From Pseudarthrobacter sulfonivorans (lineage in GTDB: Bacteria; Actinomycetota; Actinomycetes; Actinomycetales; Micrococcaceae), in contig NZ_JACXBW010000027.1 of assembly GCF_014712225.1 (NCBI RefSeq), positions 1-34,712 of the forward strand: a stretch of DNA of 34,712 nucleotides. The letters run 5' to 3'. Each line of letters begins with the position of its first letter. Positions within the stretch are counted from its first letter, which is position 1. This document shows positions 16,252-24,461 of this stretch, piece after piece. The notes under the pieces are model-generated. The model saw nothing but the letters and a program-made list of their open reading frames with translations, did not search any database and was not told where the DNA came from. The translations under genes and the position numbers were made by a program.

Positions 16252-17850
16252 TTACGACGCCTCTGACGCGGGCACCAGCGCATCCTCTGGGGCCTGGCGC
16301 AGCGCGGTGCCCGACGACGGATGCGCTGCGACTGCCGCGGCGTGCTCGGCCAGCACCCCGGTCTGGTGGCGGATCTTCAGGCGGTAGAGCAGGGTCCCGC
16401 CAATGATCACGGCGGCCACGAACATCACGCCGCCCCACTGCAGGTACCACTCGAACGGCGGCACCGAGTTGTAGATCTCCGGGCGGGGCCAGACCAGGTT
16501 CACCGTCATGGCCCCGCCCCAGAGGACCGCCAGGATGTTCACCGGCAGGCCCCACTTGCCCGTCGTGAACCCGGCTTCGGACTGCTGATCCCGCAGCGGC
16601 CACTGCTTCAGCAGCCGCTTCCGCAGCAGGGGAACCGTGACCAGCAGGTAGGACAGGTAGATCAGGACGATGCTGATGCTGGACAGGATGGTGAAGATTG
16701 CCGGCTGCATGACGTTGACCAGGAGCGGGATGACGGCAATGACACCGATCACGATCGCCGCGACCTTGGGGGTCCTGCGGACCGGATCCACCTTGCTGAG
16801 CTGCCGGCTGAACGGCAGGTTGTTGTCCCGGGCCATGGCGAACATCATGCGGATGGCGGCGGCGTGGACGGCCAGGGTGCACACCACCACGGCCACCACG
16901 ATGCATGCCAGGAAGGCTTTGCCGAACGGCCCGCCCAGGACAGAGAGCACGATGTGCTGGAGGCCGCCGTCGGCAGCCCCCACCTGGGGGTCGGTCAGGT
17001 CCGGGGCGGCCAGGATGCCGAAGAACAGGATCAGCCCGCCCAGCAGGAACGAGGCCGTGACGGCGCGCAGGATCGCCTTGGGCGCGGTGCGCTTGGGGTC
17101 CTTCGTTTCCTCGCCGAGGGAGCTGGCGGTGTCGAAGCCGTACATGACGTAGCCGGACGCCATGGCGCCGATCAGGAAGACGCCGAAGAAACCCAGGTCG
17201 TGGCCCTCGCCGAAGCCGTTGGTTTCGAAAAAGACCTCCGGGCCCCGCACAGCATGCCAGCCCAGCGCGAGGATCAGCAGGACGGCCGCGATCAGCTCCA
17301 CGAAGACGCCGATGCTGTTGATCCTGGTCATCAGTTTCACGCCGAAGGCGTTGATGAGGGTGGAGATGGTGATCATGATGGTGGCCAGCACCACGCCGTT
17401 CATGGCGAAGTCGTAGGGTCCGGTGCCGTCACCCACGAACTGGAATCCGGACCAGAGCTGCGGCAGGGTGAGCTGCAGCGCCAGTGCCACGGATCCGAGC
17501 GCCATGATGGAGGACAGCATCAGCAGCCAGCCGGCCAGCCAGGACGAGGTCCCGGACGAGAGCCGCTTGGCCCAGTTGTACACCGATCCGGCAACGGGGT
17601 AGCGGCCGGCCAGTTCGGCGAAACAGAGCGCCACCATCAGCTGGCCAACGAAGACGATGGGCCAGGACCAGGCGTACGCCGGGCCGGCCATGGAAAAACC
17701 AAAGTAGAACAGTTGGAAGACGCCGGTGAGGATGGAGATGTAGCTGACGCCTGCGGCGAAGCTGGCAAACTTGCCGATGCTCCGGTCCAGGGTCTGGGTG
17801 TAGCCAAATTCGTCCATGCCGCTTGAATCAATACTCTTGCTGGGTTCCAA
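16252..17850 (-). CDS. APC-superfamily amino acid/amine permease in choline cluster
   Basis: This 532-residue inner-membrane protein has about 12 membrane segments. Typical amino acid permease motifs are AELAGRYPVAGSVYNWAKR near segment 3 and GFDTASSLGEETKDPKRTAP around segments 6-7. I chose TTG 17850 because AGGAG lies eight bases upstream; the frame is open to 17922 without another supported start. It lies 92 bases after choline oxidase on the same strand and is probably part of the same unit. By position it may import choline or a related amine. Most known choline carriers are BCCT or ABC proteins, so the substrate assignment is only an inference. Confidence 0.8.
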   Translation of the reverse strand: MEPSKSIDSSGMDEFGYTQTLDRSIGKFASFAAGVSYISILTGVFQLFYFGFSMAGPAYAWSWPIVFVGQLMVALCFAELAGRYPVAGSVYNWAKRLSSGTSSWLAGWLLMLSSIMALGSVALALQLTLPQLWSGFQFVGDGTGPYDFAMNGVVLATIMITISTLINAFGVKLMTRINSIGVFVELIAAVLLILALGWHAVRGPEVFFETNGFGEGHDLGFFGVFLIGAMASGYVMYGFDTASSLGEETKDPKRTAPKAILRAVTASFLLGGLILFFGILAAPDLTDPQVGAADGGLQHIVLSVLGGPFGKAFLACIVVAVVVCTLAVHAAAIRMMFAMARDNNLPFSRQLSKVDPVRRTPKVAAIVIGVIAVIPLLVNVMQPAIFTILSSISIVLIYLSYLLVTVPLLRKRLLKQWPLRDQQSEAGFTTGKWGLPVNILAVLWGGAMTVNLVWPRPEIYNSVPPFEWYLQWGGVMFVAAVIIGGTLLYRLKIRHQTGVLAEHAAAVAAHPSSGTALRQAPEDALVPASEAS

Positions 17851-17942
17851 AATGTGAACTCCTAAGTCAGAAAAGTACGCTCGATGCACCCGCGGCCGCC
17901 ATTGGACGCGGGGTGAAATCAATAGCCTCCGGAACTTGCCTC

Positions 17943-19622
17943 TCAGGCGAAGGACGGGCTGAGCTCCACCTCTTCCCTTGCAGTGCCACCTGCAGCGCCA
18001 CTTGCAGCGCCGCCGGTGTGGCCGGCGCGGATGAGGTCCGCCCGGACCAAATCGGCGCAGCGCTCGCCGATCATCATGACGGTGATGTTGGGGTTGACCG
18101 TGACGTGTTCAGGCATCACGGAGGCGTCCGCCACGCGCAGGCCGGTGACGCCCTTGACGCGCAGTTCGGGGTCAAGCGGTGACATCCCGTCGTCGGCCGG
18201 GCCCATCCGGACGGTGCCCACCGGGTGGTACACGGTGTTGTGGGTCTTGCGGATGTACTCCCGCAGCTCCTCGTCCGTCTGCGCCTCGACGCCGGGCGAT
18301 AGCTCGCGGCCGGTCCATTCGGCCATGGCGGGCTGGGCGGCGATTTCGCGGGCCTTGCGGATGCCGGCCACCATCACGCGCATGTCGTGGCCGTCGGGGT
18401 CCGTGAAGTAGCGGGGGTCCACCATGGGCTTGTCGCGGAAGTCGCGGCTGCGCAGCCTGACGGTGCCGCGGGAGCGGGCGTGCGTGACGTTCGGGGTGAG
18501 GGAAAAGCCGTTCTCCGTGGTGGGGTAGCCGTGCCGCAGGGTGTTCATGTCGAACGGGACGGAACCGTAGTGCATCATCAGGTCCGGGCGGTCCAGGCCG
18601 TCCTCGGTGGGGGTGAAGATGCCGATCTCCCACCATTGGGTGGAGGCCTGCACCATGGGCCGCCTGGCCTCGAACTGGACCACGCCTTCGGGGTGGTCCT
18701 GCAGGTTTTCGCCCACGCCGGGGGAGTCCACCAGCACCTCGATGCCGTGCTGTGCCAGGTGCGCTGCAGGGCCGATGCCGGAGAGCATCAGCAGCTTGGG
18801 GGAGTCGATGGCGCCCGTGGACAGGATGACCTCGCGGTGCGCGGAGAGCCGGTGGGTCCGGCCGAATGCAGAGTCCACCACGTCCACGCCGGTGCAGCGC
18901 CTGTCCGCGTCGAACACCAGCTGGCGGGCGCGGAGGCCTGTGAGCAAAGTGAAGTTGCCGCGGTCGACGATCGGGTGGATGTAGGAGACCGAGCTGGAGG
19001 CCCGGGTGCCGTCCGCGCGGCGGTTGATCTGGAAGAAGTTGGCGCCGTTGATCACGGTGGTGCCTGCATTGAACTTCGCACGGGGAATGCCCGTCTGTTC
19101 GCAGGCGTCCAGGAGCGCGACGCCGGCAGGGTCCACCGGGGGCACGTTCATCAGGTGCACCGGGCCTGAGTCCCCGTGATGCGGCGCGTCCGGGCCGGCG
19201 TCCTCATTGGTTTCCAGCCGTTGGTAGACCGGCCAGGCGGCGTCGGCATTCCAGCCGGCGGCTCCGTACTTGGACTCCCACTCGTCCAGGTCCTCGCGGG
19301 GCGCCCAGAAGGCGATGCAGGAGTTGTGGCTCGAGCAGCCGCCCATCACCCTGGCACGGGCGTGGCGCATGAAGGAGTTGCCGTTTTCCTGCGGTTCCAC
19401 CGGGTAGTCCCAGTCGTAGCCGGATTCGAGCAGCTCCATCCAGCGGTCCAGCTGCAGGATTTCGGGCAGGTTCCGGTCGTCCGGGCCCGCCTCCACGAGG
19501 GCCACGGTCACGTCCGGATCCTCGCTCAGCCGGGCGGCAACGGCGGCACCCGCGGATCCGCCGCCGATGACGACGTAGTCGAACCCGCGCTCGGTGAGGT
19601 CGTCAATGTTGTCGTAGTGCAT
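17943..19622 (-). CDS. codA: Choline oxidase CodA
   Basis: This flavoprotein of the GMC family oxidises choline to betaine aldehyde and then to glycine betaine with O2, releasing H2O2. The 559-residue sequence closely matches, from recall, the Arthrobacter globiformis enzyme from end to end. The FAD-binding motif VIGGGSAGA is at about 18-26. GGCSSHNS carries H99, the site of covalent FAD attachment, and S101. LQDHPEG, TVYHPVGT (catalytic histidine) and HVTVNPNI (active-site asparagine) are all present. The only divergent part is the last ~25 residues, which are rich in Gly and Ala. Its ATG follows the betB stop directly (TAGATG), so translation is probably coupled. Confidence 0.97.
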   Translation of the reverse strand: MHYDNIDDLTERGFDYVVIGGGSAGAAVAARLSEDPDVTVALVEAGPDDRNLPEILQLDRWMELLESGYDWDYPVEPQENGNSFMRHARARVMGGCSSHNSCIAFWAPREDLDEWESKYGAAGWNADAAWPVYQRLETNEDAGPDAPHHGDSGPVHLMNVPPVDPAGVALLDACEQTGIPRAKFNAGTTVINGANFFQINRRADGTRASSSVSYIHPIVDRGNFTLLTGLRARQLVFDADRRCTGVDVVDSAFGRTHRLSAHREVILSTGAIDSPKLLMLSGIGPAAHLAQHGIEVLVDSPGVGENLQDHPEGVVQFEARRPMVQASTQWWEIGIFTPTEDGLDRPDLMMHYGSVPFDMNTLRHGYPTTENGFSLTPNVTHARSRGTVRLRSRDFRDKPMVDPRYFTDPDGHDMRVMVAGIRKAREIAAQPAMAEWTGRELSPGVEAQTDEELREYIRKTHNTVYHPVGTVRMGPADDGMSPLDPELRVKGVTGLRVADASVMPEHVTVNPNITVMMIGERCADLVRADLIRAGHTGGAASGAAGGTAREEVELSPSFA

Positions 19623-21161
19623 CTAGCTCTCCTTGCCGTGGTCGGCGAACCAGCCGGTTACCTCGGGGCTGGTGTTCTGGTAGATGTGCTTGGCTTCCTG
19701 GTATTCGGCCAGGCCCGTGGGGCCCAGCTCGCGGCCGACGCCGGACTGGCCGAAGCCGCCCCACTCGGCCTGGGGGAGGTAGGGGTGGTAGTCGTTGATC
19801 CAGATGGTGCCGTGCCGCAGCCGGGACGCCACGCGCTGCGCCTTGCCGGCATCCTGGGTCCAGACCGCACCGGCCAGGCCGTAGATGGTGTCGTTTGCGG
19901 TGGCTACCGCTTCGTCCTCGGTGCGGAACGTTTCCACGGTCACCACCGGGCCGAAGGCCTCGTCGATGACCACGGACATTCCCCGGGTCACGCGGTCCAG
20001 GACGGTGGGCTGGTAGTAGAACCCGCCGTCGTACTTTTCTCCCTGCGGCGCCGCACCGCCGGTCCGCAGCCGCGCACCCTCCTGGATGCCGCGCTGGACA
20101 TAGGCGTGGACTTTGTCGCGGTGGGCCGCGGAAATCAGCGGTCCGGTCTCTGCGGCGTCGTCGAAGGGGCCGCCCAGCCGGATGGTTTGCGCGCGGCGGA
20201 CCAGCTCGTCCACGAAGCGTTCGGCGATCGATTCCTCCACCACAAGCCGCGCCCCGGCCGAGCAGACCTGGCCGGAGTGGACGAACGCGCCGTTCAGGGC
20301 ATTGTCGACGGCGGCGTCGAAGTCCGCGTCCGCGAACACTATGTTGGGGTTCTTCCCGCCAAGCTCCAGTGCCACCTTCTTGACGGTGCCGGCGGCGGCC
20401 GCCGCGATGCGCTTGCCGGTTTCCAGCCCGCCGGTGAAGGAGACGAGGTCGACGGCGGGGTCTTCCGAGAGCGGTGCGCCCGCCTCGGCGCCGGGTCCGG
20501 TCACGAGGTTGGCGACGCCGTCCGGGAGGCCGAGGTCCTGCAGCAGCTGCATGGCCAGGATGGCTGTGGACGGGGTCAGTTCGGAGGGCTTGAGGACGAA
20601 GGTGCAGCCGGCGGCCAGTGCGGGTGCGATCTTCCATGCCGCCTGGAGCAGGGGGTAGTTCCACGGCGTGATCAGGCCGCAGACGCCCACGGGTTCGTGG
20701 ACGATCTTGCTGACGACGGCGGGATTCCCGGCGTCGACCATGCGGCCAGCCTGCTGGCCGGCAAGCCTGCCGAAATACTCGAAGCAGGCGGCAATGTCGT
20801 CCATGTCGATGCGGCTTTCGACCATGCGCTTGCCGGTGTCCAGCGACTCGGCCCGGGCGAACTTTTCCCGGCGTTCGCGCAGTCCCGCGGCGACTTTCAG
20901 GAGGAAGGTGCCGCGCTCGGGGGCCGGAACATCCGACCAGATTCCGGAGTCGAATGCATTGCGGGCTGCGTCGATGGCGCGTTCCGCGTCTTCCCGGCCG
21001 GCCTCCGACACCGTGGCCACCAGTTCGCCGTCGGCGGGGTTGCGGATTTCGCGGACAGCGCCCGAGGCCGCTGGCTCCCAGGCACCGTTGATGAACAGGG
21101 TGGATGCTGTCTTGATTGTTGAGGTTCGAATGACGTTATGGGCTGGTGTGGCGTAAGTCAT
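19623..21161 (-). CDS. betB: Betaine aldehyde dehydrogenase BetB
   Basis: This 512-residue NAD(P)-dependent aldehyde dehydrogenase would oxidise betaine aldehyde to glycine betaine. Key residues are N168 in TPWNYP, E266 in ALELGGKNPN and the nucleophile C300 in GQVCSAGAR. The glycine-rich loop reads SFTGGLETG rather than the more usual FTGSTETG. I chose ATG 21161, although no ribosome site precedes it. A -35 (TTGAAC) and -10 (TACTGT) with 17-base spacing would place the transcription start at or next to this ATG, suggesting a leaderless message. ATG 21182 and the longer frame to 21212 run through the operator and are less likely. It is the first gene of the choline operon. Confidence 0.94.
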   Translation of the reverse strand: MTYATPAHNVIRTSTIKTASTLFINGAWEPAASGAVREIRNPADGELVATVSEAGREDAERAIDAARNAFDSGIWSDVPAPERGTFLLKVAAGLRERREKFARAESLDTGKRMVESRIDMDDIAACFEYFGRLAGQQAGRMVDAGNPAVVSKIVHEPVGVCGLITPWNYPLLQAAWKIAPALAAGCTFVLKPSELTPSTAILAMQLLQDLGLPDGVANLVTGPGAEAGAPLSEDPAVDLVSFTGGLETGKRIAAAAAGTVKKVALELGGKNPNIVFADADFDAAVDNALNGAFVHSGQVCSAGARLVVEESIAERFVDELVRRAQTIRLGGPFDDAAETGPLISAAHRDKVHAYVQRGIQEGARLRTGGAAPQGEKYDGGFYYQPTVLDRVTRGMSVVIDEAFGPVVTVETFRTEDEAVATANDTIYGLAGAVWTQDAGKAQRVASRLRHGTIWINDYHPYLPQAEWGGFGQSGVGRELGPTGLAEYQEAKHIYQNTSPEVTGWFADHGKES

Positions 21162-21168
21162 ACGAGGG

Positions 21169-21197
21169 ACAGTAACGCACATTGAACGAGTGTTCAA
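21169..21197 (-). promoter_or_regulatory. Putative betB-codA promoter
   Basis: On the minus strand TTGAAC (21197-21192) and TACTGT (21174-21169) are 17 bases apart. The -35 hexamer lies inside the right half of the TetR operator, so repressor binding would block the polymerase. The predicted start falls at about 21161-21163, at the betB ATG. Confidence 0.5.
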
Positions 21198-21221
21198 TGC
21201 TTTTTTGAACACTCGTTCAAT
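21181..21221. promoter_or_regulatory. Double palindromic operator for BetI-like repressor
   Basis: ATTGAACGAGTGTTCAAT (21181-21198) is itself near-palindromic (TTGAAC..GTTCAA). Its reverse complement recurs at 21204-21221 with one mismatch, so two sites form a larger inverted repeat. It sits between the TetR gene and betB, overlapping the betB promoter. Position and symmetry fit a TetR/BetI operator that two dimers could occupy. Confidence 0.8.
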
Positions 21222-21280
21222 GCTACGTGCGGGAACTCAGAGTGCCCGGTGCTGCGGTCGAGGACGTGCAGCCCGTGGTT

Positions 21281-21883
21281 TTAGACGGTGTGGTCGCGGC
21301 GCGGTGCGAAGGCGATTTCCTCGGTGCGGGCGATGCTTCGCTGGATGGCGGCCGGATCAACGCCGAGAAGCGCCGTTAGCCACATGCCGTTTTGGATGAC
21401 CACAATGTCAGCCGCCCGATCCCGGCAGGCCTCCCAGGAAAGGTCGGGTTGGGCGTTGGAAACGAGTGCAGCGAGGCCGTCGAGATAGCGGTCGAAGGCC
21501 TCGGCGTTGATCTGGGCATAGCCCTCGTCCGCCTGGGCGAGGGCCCACAGGTGCAGGCGCAGGGACAGATAGCGGGTGGTGAGCAAATCGGCGGCTGCCA
21601 CTCGCCGCAGGGCCTTGCGCAGCTGTTCCTCCGGGGCTGACGACGGGTCGGGCGCCACCAGCAGAAGGTCGTGCTCGTCCACCCGGCGCAGGGCTGCCCG
21701 TATCAGGGTGGTCTTGTCGTCGTAGTAGTAGTTCACCAGGCCGAGCGCGACACCGGCCTCGCGGGCCACGGCCCGCATGCTCACACCCGAAATCCCGTGG
21801 CGGGACAGCAAATCCAGCGCAGCCTCGAGAATGCGCGACTGCCTGTCCATCTGTTCGCCGGAGTTCACGGCACTGGTCCCCAT
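21281..21883 (-). CDS. betI: TetR-family repressor, BetI-like
   Basis: The 200-residue protein has an N-terminal TetR helix-turn-helix (about 15-60: ILEAALDLLSRHGISGVSMR then AVAREAGVALGLVNYYYDDK) and a ligand-binding domain with the BetI-like stretch LSLRLHLWALA. It is encoded just upstream of betB on the same strand, with the double operator in the 119-base gap. It probably represses the choline operon and is released by choline or betaine aldehyde, as for BetI; this is by analogy. The start is ATG 21883; ATG 21850 (MDRQSR) is a reasonable alternative. Confidence 0.8.
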   Translation of the reverse strand: MGTSAVNSGEQMDRQSRILEAALDLLSRHGISGVSMRAVAREAGVALGLVNYYYDDKTTLIRAALRRVDEHDLLLVAPDPSSAPEEQLRKALRRVAAADLLTTRYLSLRLHLWALAQADEGYAQINAEAFDRYLDGLAALVSNAQPDLSWEACRDRAADIVVIQNGMWLTALLGVDPAAIQRSIARTEEIAFAPRRDHTV

Positions 21884-21973
21884 CTGGCCAGACTATTGCC
21901 TAACCCGTGCGAGTGCACTTTTGGGGTCGCATGACAACCTCGCGCACGCCGATGCCAGGGTACATTCTGAACC

Positions 21974-22876
21974 ATGACTGAGATCCGCTGGCTGGAAGCC
22001 TTTGTTGCGGTGGCCGAAGAACTGCACTTCGGCCGGGCGGCGCAGCGCCTGCACACTTCGCAGTCCCCGCTGAGCCAGACGATCCGGAAGCTTGAGGCGG
22101 ACCTCGGAACCCGGCTCTTCGAGCGCAACACCCGAAGCGTTGCCCTCACGCCGGCGGGATATGCCCTTCTGCCGCGCGCCTACCGTGTGCTTCAGGAGAT
22201 GCGGCTGGCCCGTGAGGCGGCACAGGCGGAGATTGAGGGCATTCGGGGCAACATTCGAATCGGGTTCTCCGGTGCCGTGAACCACCTGACCCTCCCGCCG
22301 CTGACCCGTGCCGTGCGCCGGCGTCACCCCGACATCAAAATGGACCTGACCAGCCGGGTGCGCACGGCGGACGGATTGGCCAGCGTCGCGAACGGCACCC
22401 TGGACCTTGCCTTTGTGGGTCTTCCCGAAACCCCGGTCCCCTCGGTGCTGACGCGGCTGGTCGCAAGCGAGGAAATCGGTGCGGTGCTGCCGCTGGACCA
22501 TCCGCTGGCCCAGGAAGATTCCATACCCTTGCAGGCGTTGGCGTCCGATGACTTCATCTCGCCCCCACTGGACGGCTCGTCCGCCATGACCGAAGTGATG
22601 CTCGCGTCCTGCATGGCGGCCGGTTTCCGCCCGCGCATTGTCCAGGAGCTCTCGGACCCCTACATGGTGCTGACCTTCGTGGCCGCCGGCGTGGGGGTCA
22701 CCCTCATGAGCAGCGGGATAGCCGGAATCATTCCCTCCGGCGCAACATACGTGGCGTTGGATCCCCCGCAGCACTTCATGAATCACGCCATCGCGTGGTC
22801 CGAGGAAAATGACTCCGCCGTGCTGGCGGCTGTGCTCGCCGTCGTCGAGGAGATCTTTCCGGAGATCCCCAGCTGA
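21974..22876 (+). CDS. LysR-family transcriptional regulator
   Basis: This 300-residue regulator has a standard LysR N-terminus (WLEAFVAVAEELHFGRAAQR, then a helix-turn-helix around 18-37) and a periplasmic-binding-like effector domain (about 90-295). It is divergent from the BetI-like gene and 172 bases upstream of the MHS transporter gene on the same strand. The likely target is the downstream catabolic operon, but LysR proteins usually regulate divergent genes, so this is inferred from position. The ATG at 21974 starts the conserved N-terminus and has no clear ribosome site; it may be leaderless. Confidence 0.9.
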   Translation: MTEIRWLEAFVAVAEELHFGRAAQRLHTSQSPLSQTIRKLEADLGTRLFERNTRSVALTPAGYALLPRAYRVLQEMRLAREAAQAEIEGIRGNIRIGFSGAVNHLTLPPLTRAVRRRHPDIKMDLTSRVRTADGLASVANGTLDLAFVGLPETPVPSVLTRLVASEEIGAVLPLDHPLAQEDSIPLQALASDDFISPPLDGSSAMTEVMLASCMAAGFRPRIVQELSDPYMVLTFVAAGVGVTLMSSGIAGIIPSGATYVALDPPQHFMNHAIAWSEENDSAVLAAVLAVVEEIFPEIPS

Positions 22877-23048
22877 CGCCCGCTCAATATAGTTGATTTG
22901 CAGCATAGTGATAGACCATTTTAGTCGTGGACACACTAAGTGATCGCAGTCACACTGGATGGAGAAGCCGCATAGCGCGGCACACCGTTTCGCAGCCGGC
23001 CCGCCCAAGAGGCCCCCCGAAGCGGTCCCGTTACCTGAAGGGAACACC
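22877..23048 (+). promoter_or_regulatory. Control region of the catabolic operon with CRP/GlxR-like site
   Basis: This gene-free stretch precedes the MHS transporter gene. GTGATCGCAGTCAC (22940-22953), followed by A, has the GTGA-N6-TCAC(A) form recognised by CRP-family regulators, including the actinobacterial GlxR. An AT-richer part at 22886-22925 (ATAGT repeated near 22890 and 22906) may hold the promoter and a LysR site, but I cannot define them. A strong ribosome site (GAAGGGA) lies just before the ATG at 23049. Confidence 0.5.
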
Positions 23049-24461
23049 ATGTCAGTGTCGACATCGGCGCCAGCACGCCCCAAGAACAATGCGAAAATCG
23101 CAGCCGTTTCGGGGTTCGTGGGCAGCGCACTTGAGTACTACGACTTCTTCATCTTCGGCTCGGCCGCAGCGCTGATCTTTGGAAAGCTGTTCTTCGCCCC
23201 CGGTCCCTCGGCGATGCTGCTGTCCTTCGCCACCGTCGGCGTTGCCTACATCGCCCGTCCGCTGGGGGCCGTGATCTGCGGACACCTCGGCGACAAATTC
23301 GGCCGCAAGAAGGTGCTCCTGCTCACCCTGCTGCTGATGGGCTCCTCAACCTTCCTCATCGGCTGCCTGCCGACCTACAACGACATTGGCATGGCAGCGC
23401 CGATCCTCATCGTGGCTCTCCGGCTCCTGCAGGGACTCTCCGCCGGCGGCGAATCGCCGGGGTCCAGTTCCCTCACCCTCGAGCACGCACCTGAGAGGAA
23501 GCGCGCCTTCTACACCAGCTGGACGATGAGCGGCATCATGTTCGGCATTGTGCTTTCCACGCTGGTGTTCATTCCCGTGGCGTCCATGCCCGAGGACCAG
23601 CTGCTTGCCTGGGGCTGGCGCATTCCCTTCCTCGCCAGCGCACTGGTGACCGTCATCGCCTTTGTGCTCCGCCGCCTCCTCGAAGAGCCGCCGGTGTTCG
23701 AGCAAGTCAAAGCCCAAGACGAAGTGGTCAAGGTTCCTCTCGTCACCCTGTTCCGGCACCACTGGGTCACCGTCATCCGTGTCACCGCCATGTCGCTGTT
23801 CACCATCATCAACACCATCATCAACGTCTTCGCGCTGTCCTACGCCACGTCTGTGATCGGCGTTGAAAGAGGGCTGATGCTGACGGTGATCGCCGTGGCC
23901 AACCTCGCCGCCGTGGCCATGGGCCCCCTGGCCGGCATCCTCGCAGACCGGATCGGCCGCAAACCCGTCTTCGTCACCGGGCTGGTGCTGCAGATGGCAA
24001 TGATCTTCGTGTTCTTCTCGGCCCTGTCCGCGGCCAATGTTCCGCTGATCTTTGTGACCGGCATCCTGCTCATCGGCGTTGCCTACACTGGGTCCAACTC
24101 CATCTACCCCGCTTACTTCCCCGAGCAGTTCCCGGTCAAGGTCCGCTACTCCGGCATGGCCATCAGCCTCATGTTCGGCCTGCTCCTGGCAGGATTCGCG
24201 CCGGTCATTTCCGAGCTGCTGATCGGTGGCGACAAAGCCAACTGGGTGCCGGTGGCAACGTTCGCCGCCGTGGCCTGCGCCATCTCCGCAGTCGCAGCGC
24301 TGTTGGCACCCGAGACGTTCAGGACTCCGACGGCCCTGCTGGGACTGAAGAAATCCGACCCGCGGCGCCACGCGGCGTCGTCAGCCACCCCGGAACCCGC
24401 AGCGCGCCAGTCCGGCACCGGCGACGCATCCCCCGCAGTTGCCGACAAGGCACGGGCATGA
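23049..24461 (+). CDS. MFS transporter, metabolite:H+ symporter (ShiA-like) family
   Basis: This 470-residue inner-membrane transporter has 12 predicted segments and starts with the MHS-family pattern GSALEYYDFFIFGSAAAL. The loop between segments 2 and 3 is GHLGDKFGRKKVLL, and the matching second-half loop is DRIGRKPVFV. MHS members carry organic acids such as shikimate, proline/betaine or alpha-ketoglutarate with protons. Because the next gene (ATGA overlap) is a quinate/shikimate dehydrogenase-like enzyme, I infer a hydroaromatic acid as substrate. The start is ATG 23049, chosen for the ribosome site GAAGGGA; the longer frame to 22959 lacks one. The hydrophilic C-terminal tail (about 440-470) is typical of the family. 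Confidence 0.85.
   Translation: MSVSTSAPARPKNNAKIAAVSGFVGSALEYYDFFIFGSAAALIFGKLFFAPGPSAMLLSFATVGVAYIARPLGAVICGHLGDKFGRKKVLLLTLLLMGSSTFLIGCLPTYNDIGMAAPILIVALRLLQGLSAGGESPGSSSLTLEHAPERKRAFYTSWTMSGIMFGIVLSTLVFIPVASMPEDQLLAWGWRIPFLASALVTVIAFVLRRLLEEPPVFEQVKAQDEVVKVPLVTLFRHHWVTVIRVTAMSLFTIINTIINVFALSYATSVIGVERGLMLTVIAVANLAAVAMGPLAGILADRIGRKPVFVTGLVLQMAMIFVFFSALSAANVPLIFVTGILLIGVAYTGSNSIYPAYFPEQFPVKVRYSGMAISLMFGLLLAGFAPVISELLIGGDKANWVPVATFAAVACAISAVAALLAPETFRTPTALLGLKKSDPRRHAASSATPEPAARQSGTGDASPAVADKARA

Noticed and set aside
16321..17826. 501-codon plus-strand frame opposite the APC permease
   Set aside because: It is His/Gln/Gly/Asp-rich without domain motifs, while the minus strand encodes a clear permease with membrane segments.
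19176..21122. 648-codon plus-strand frame opposite codA and betB
   Set aside because: It spans two well-recognised minus-strand genes and has the composition of an antisense shadow.
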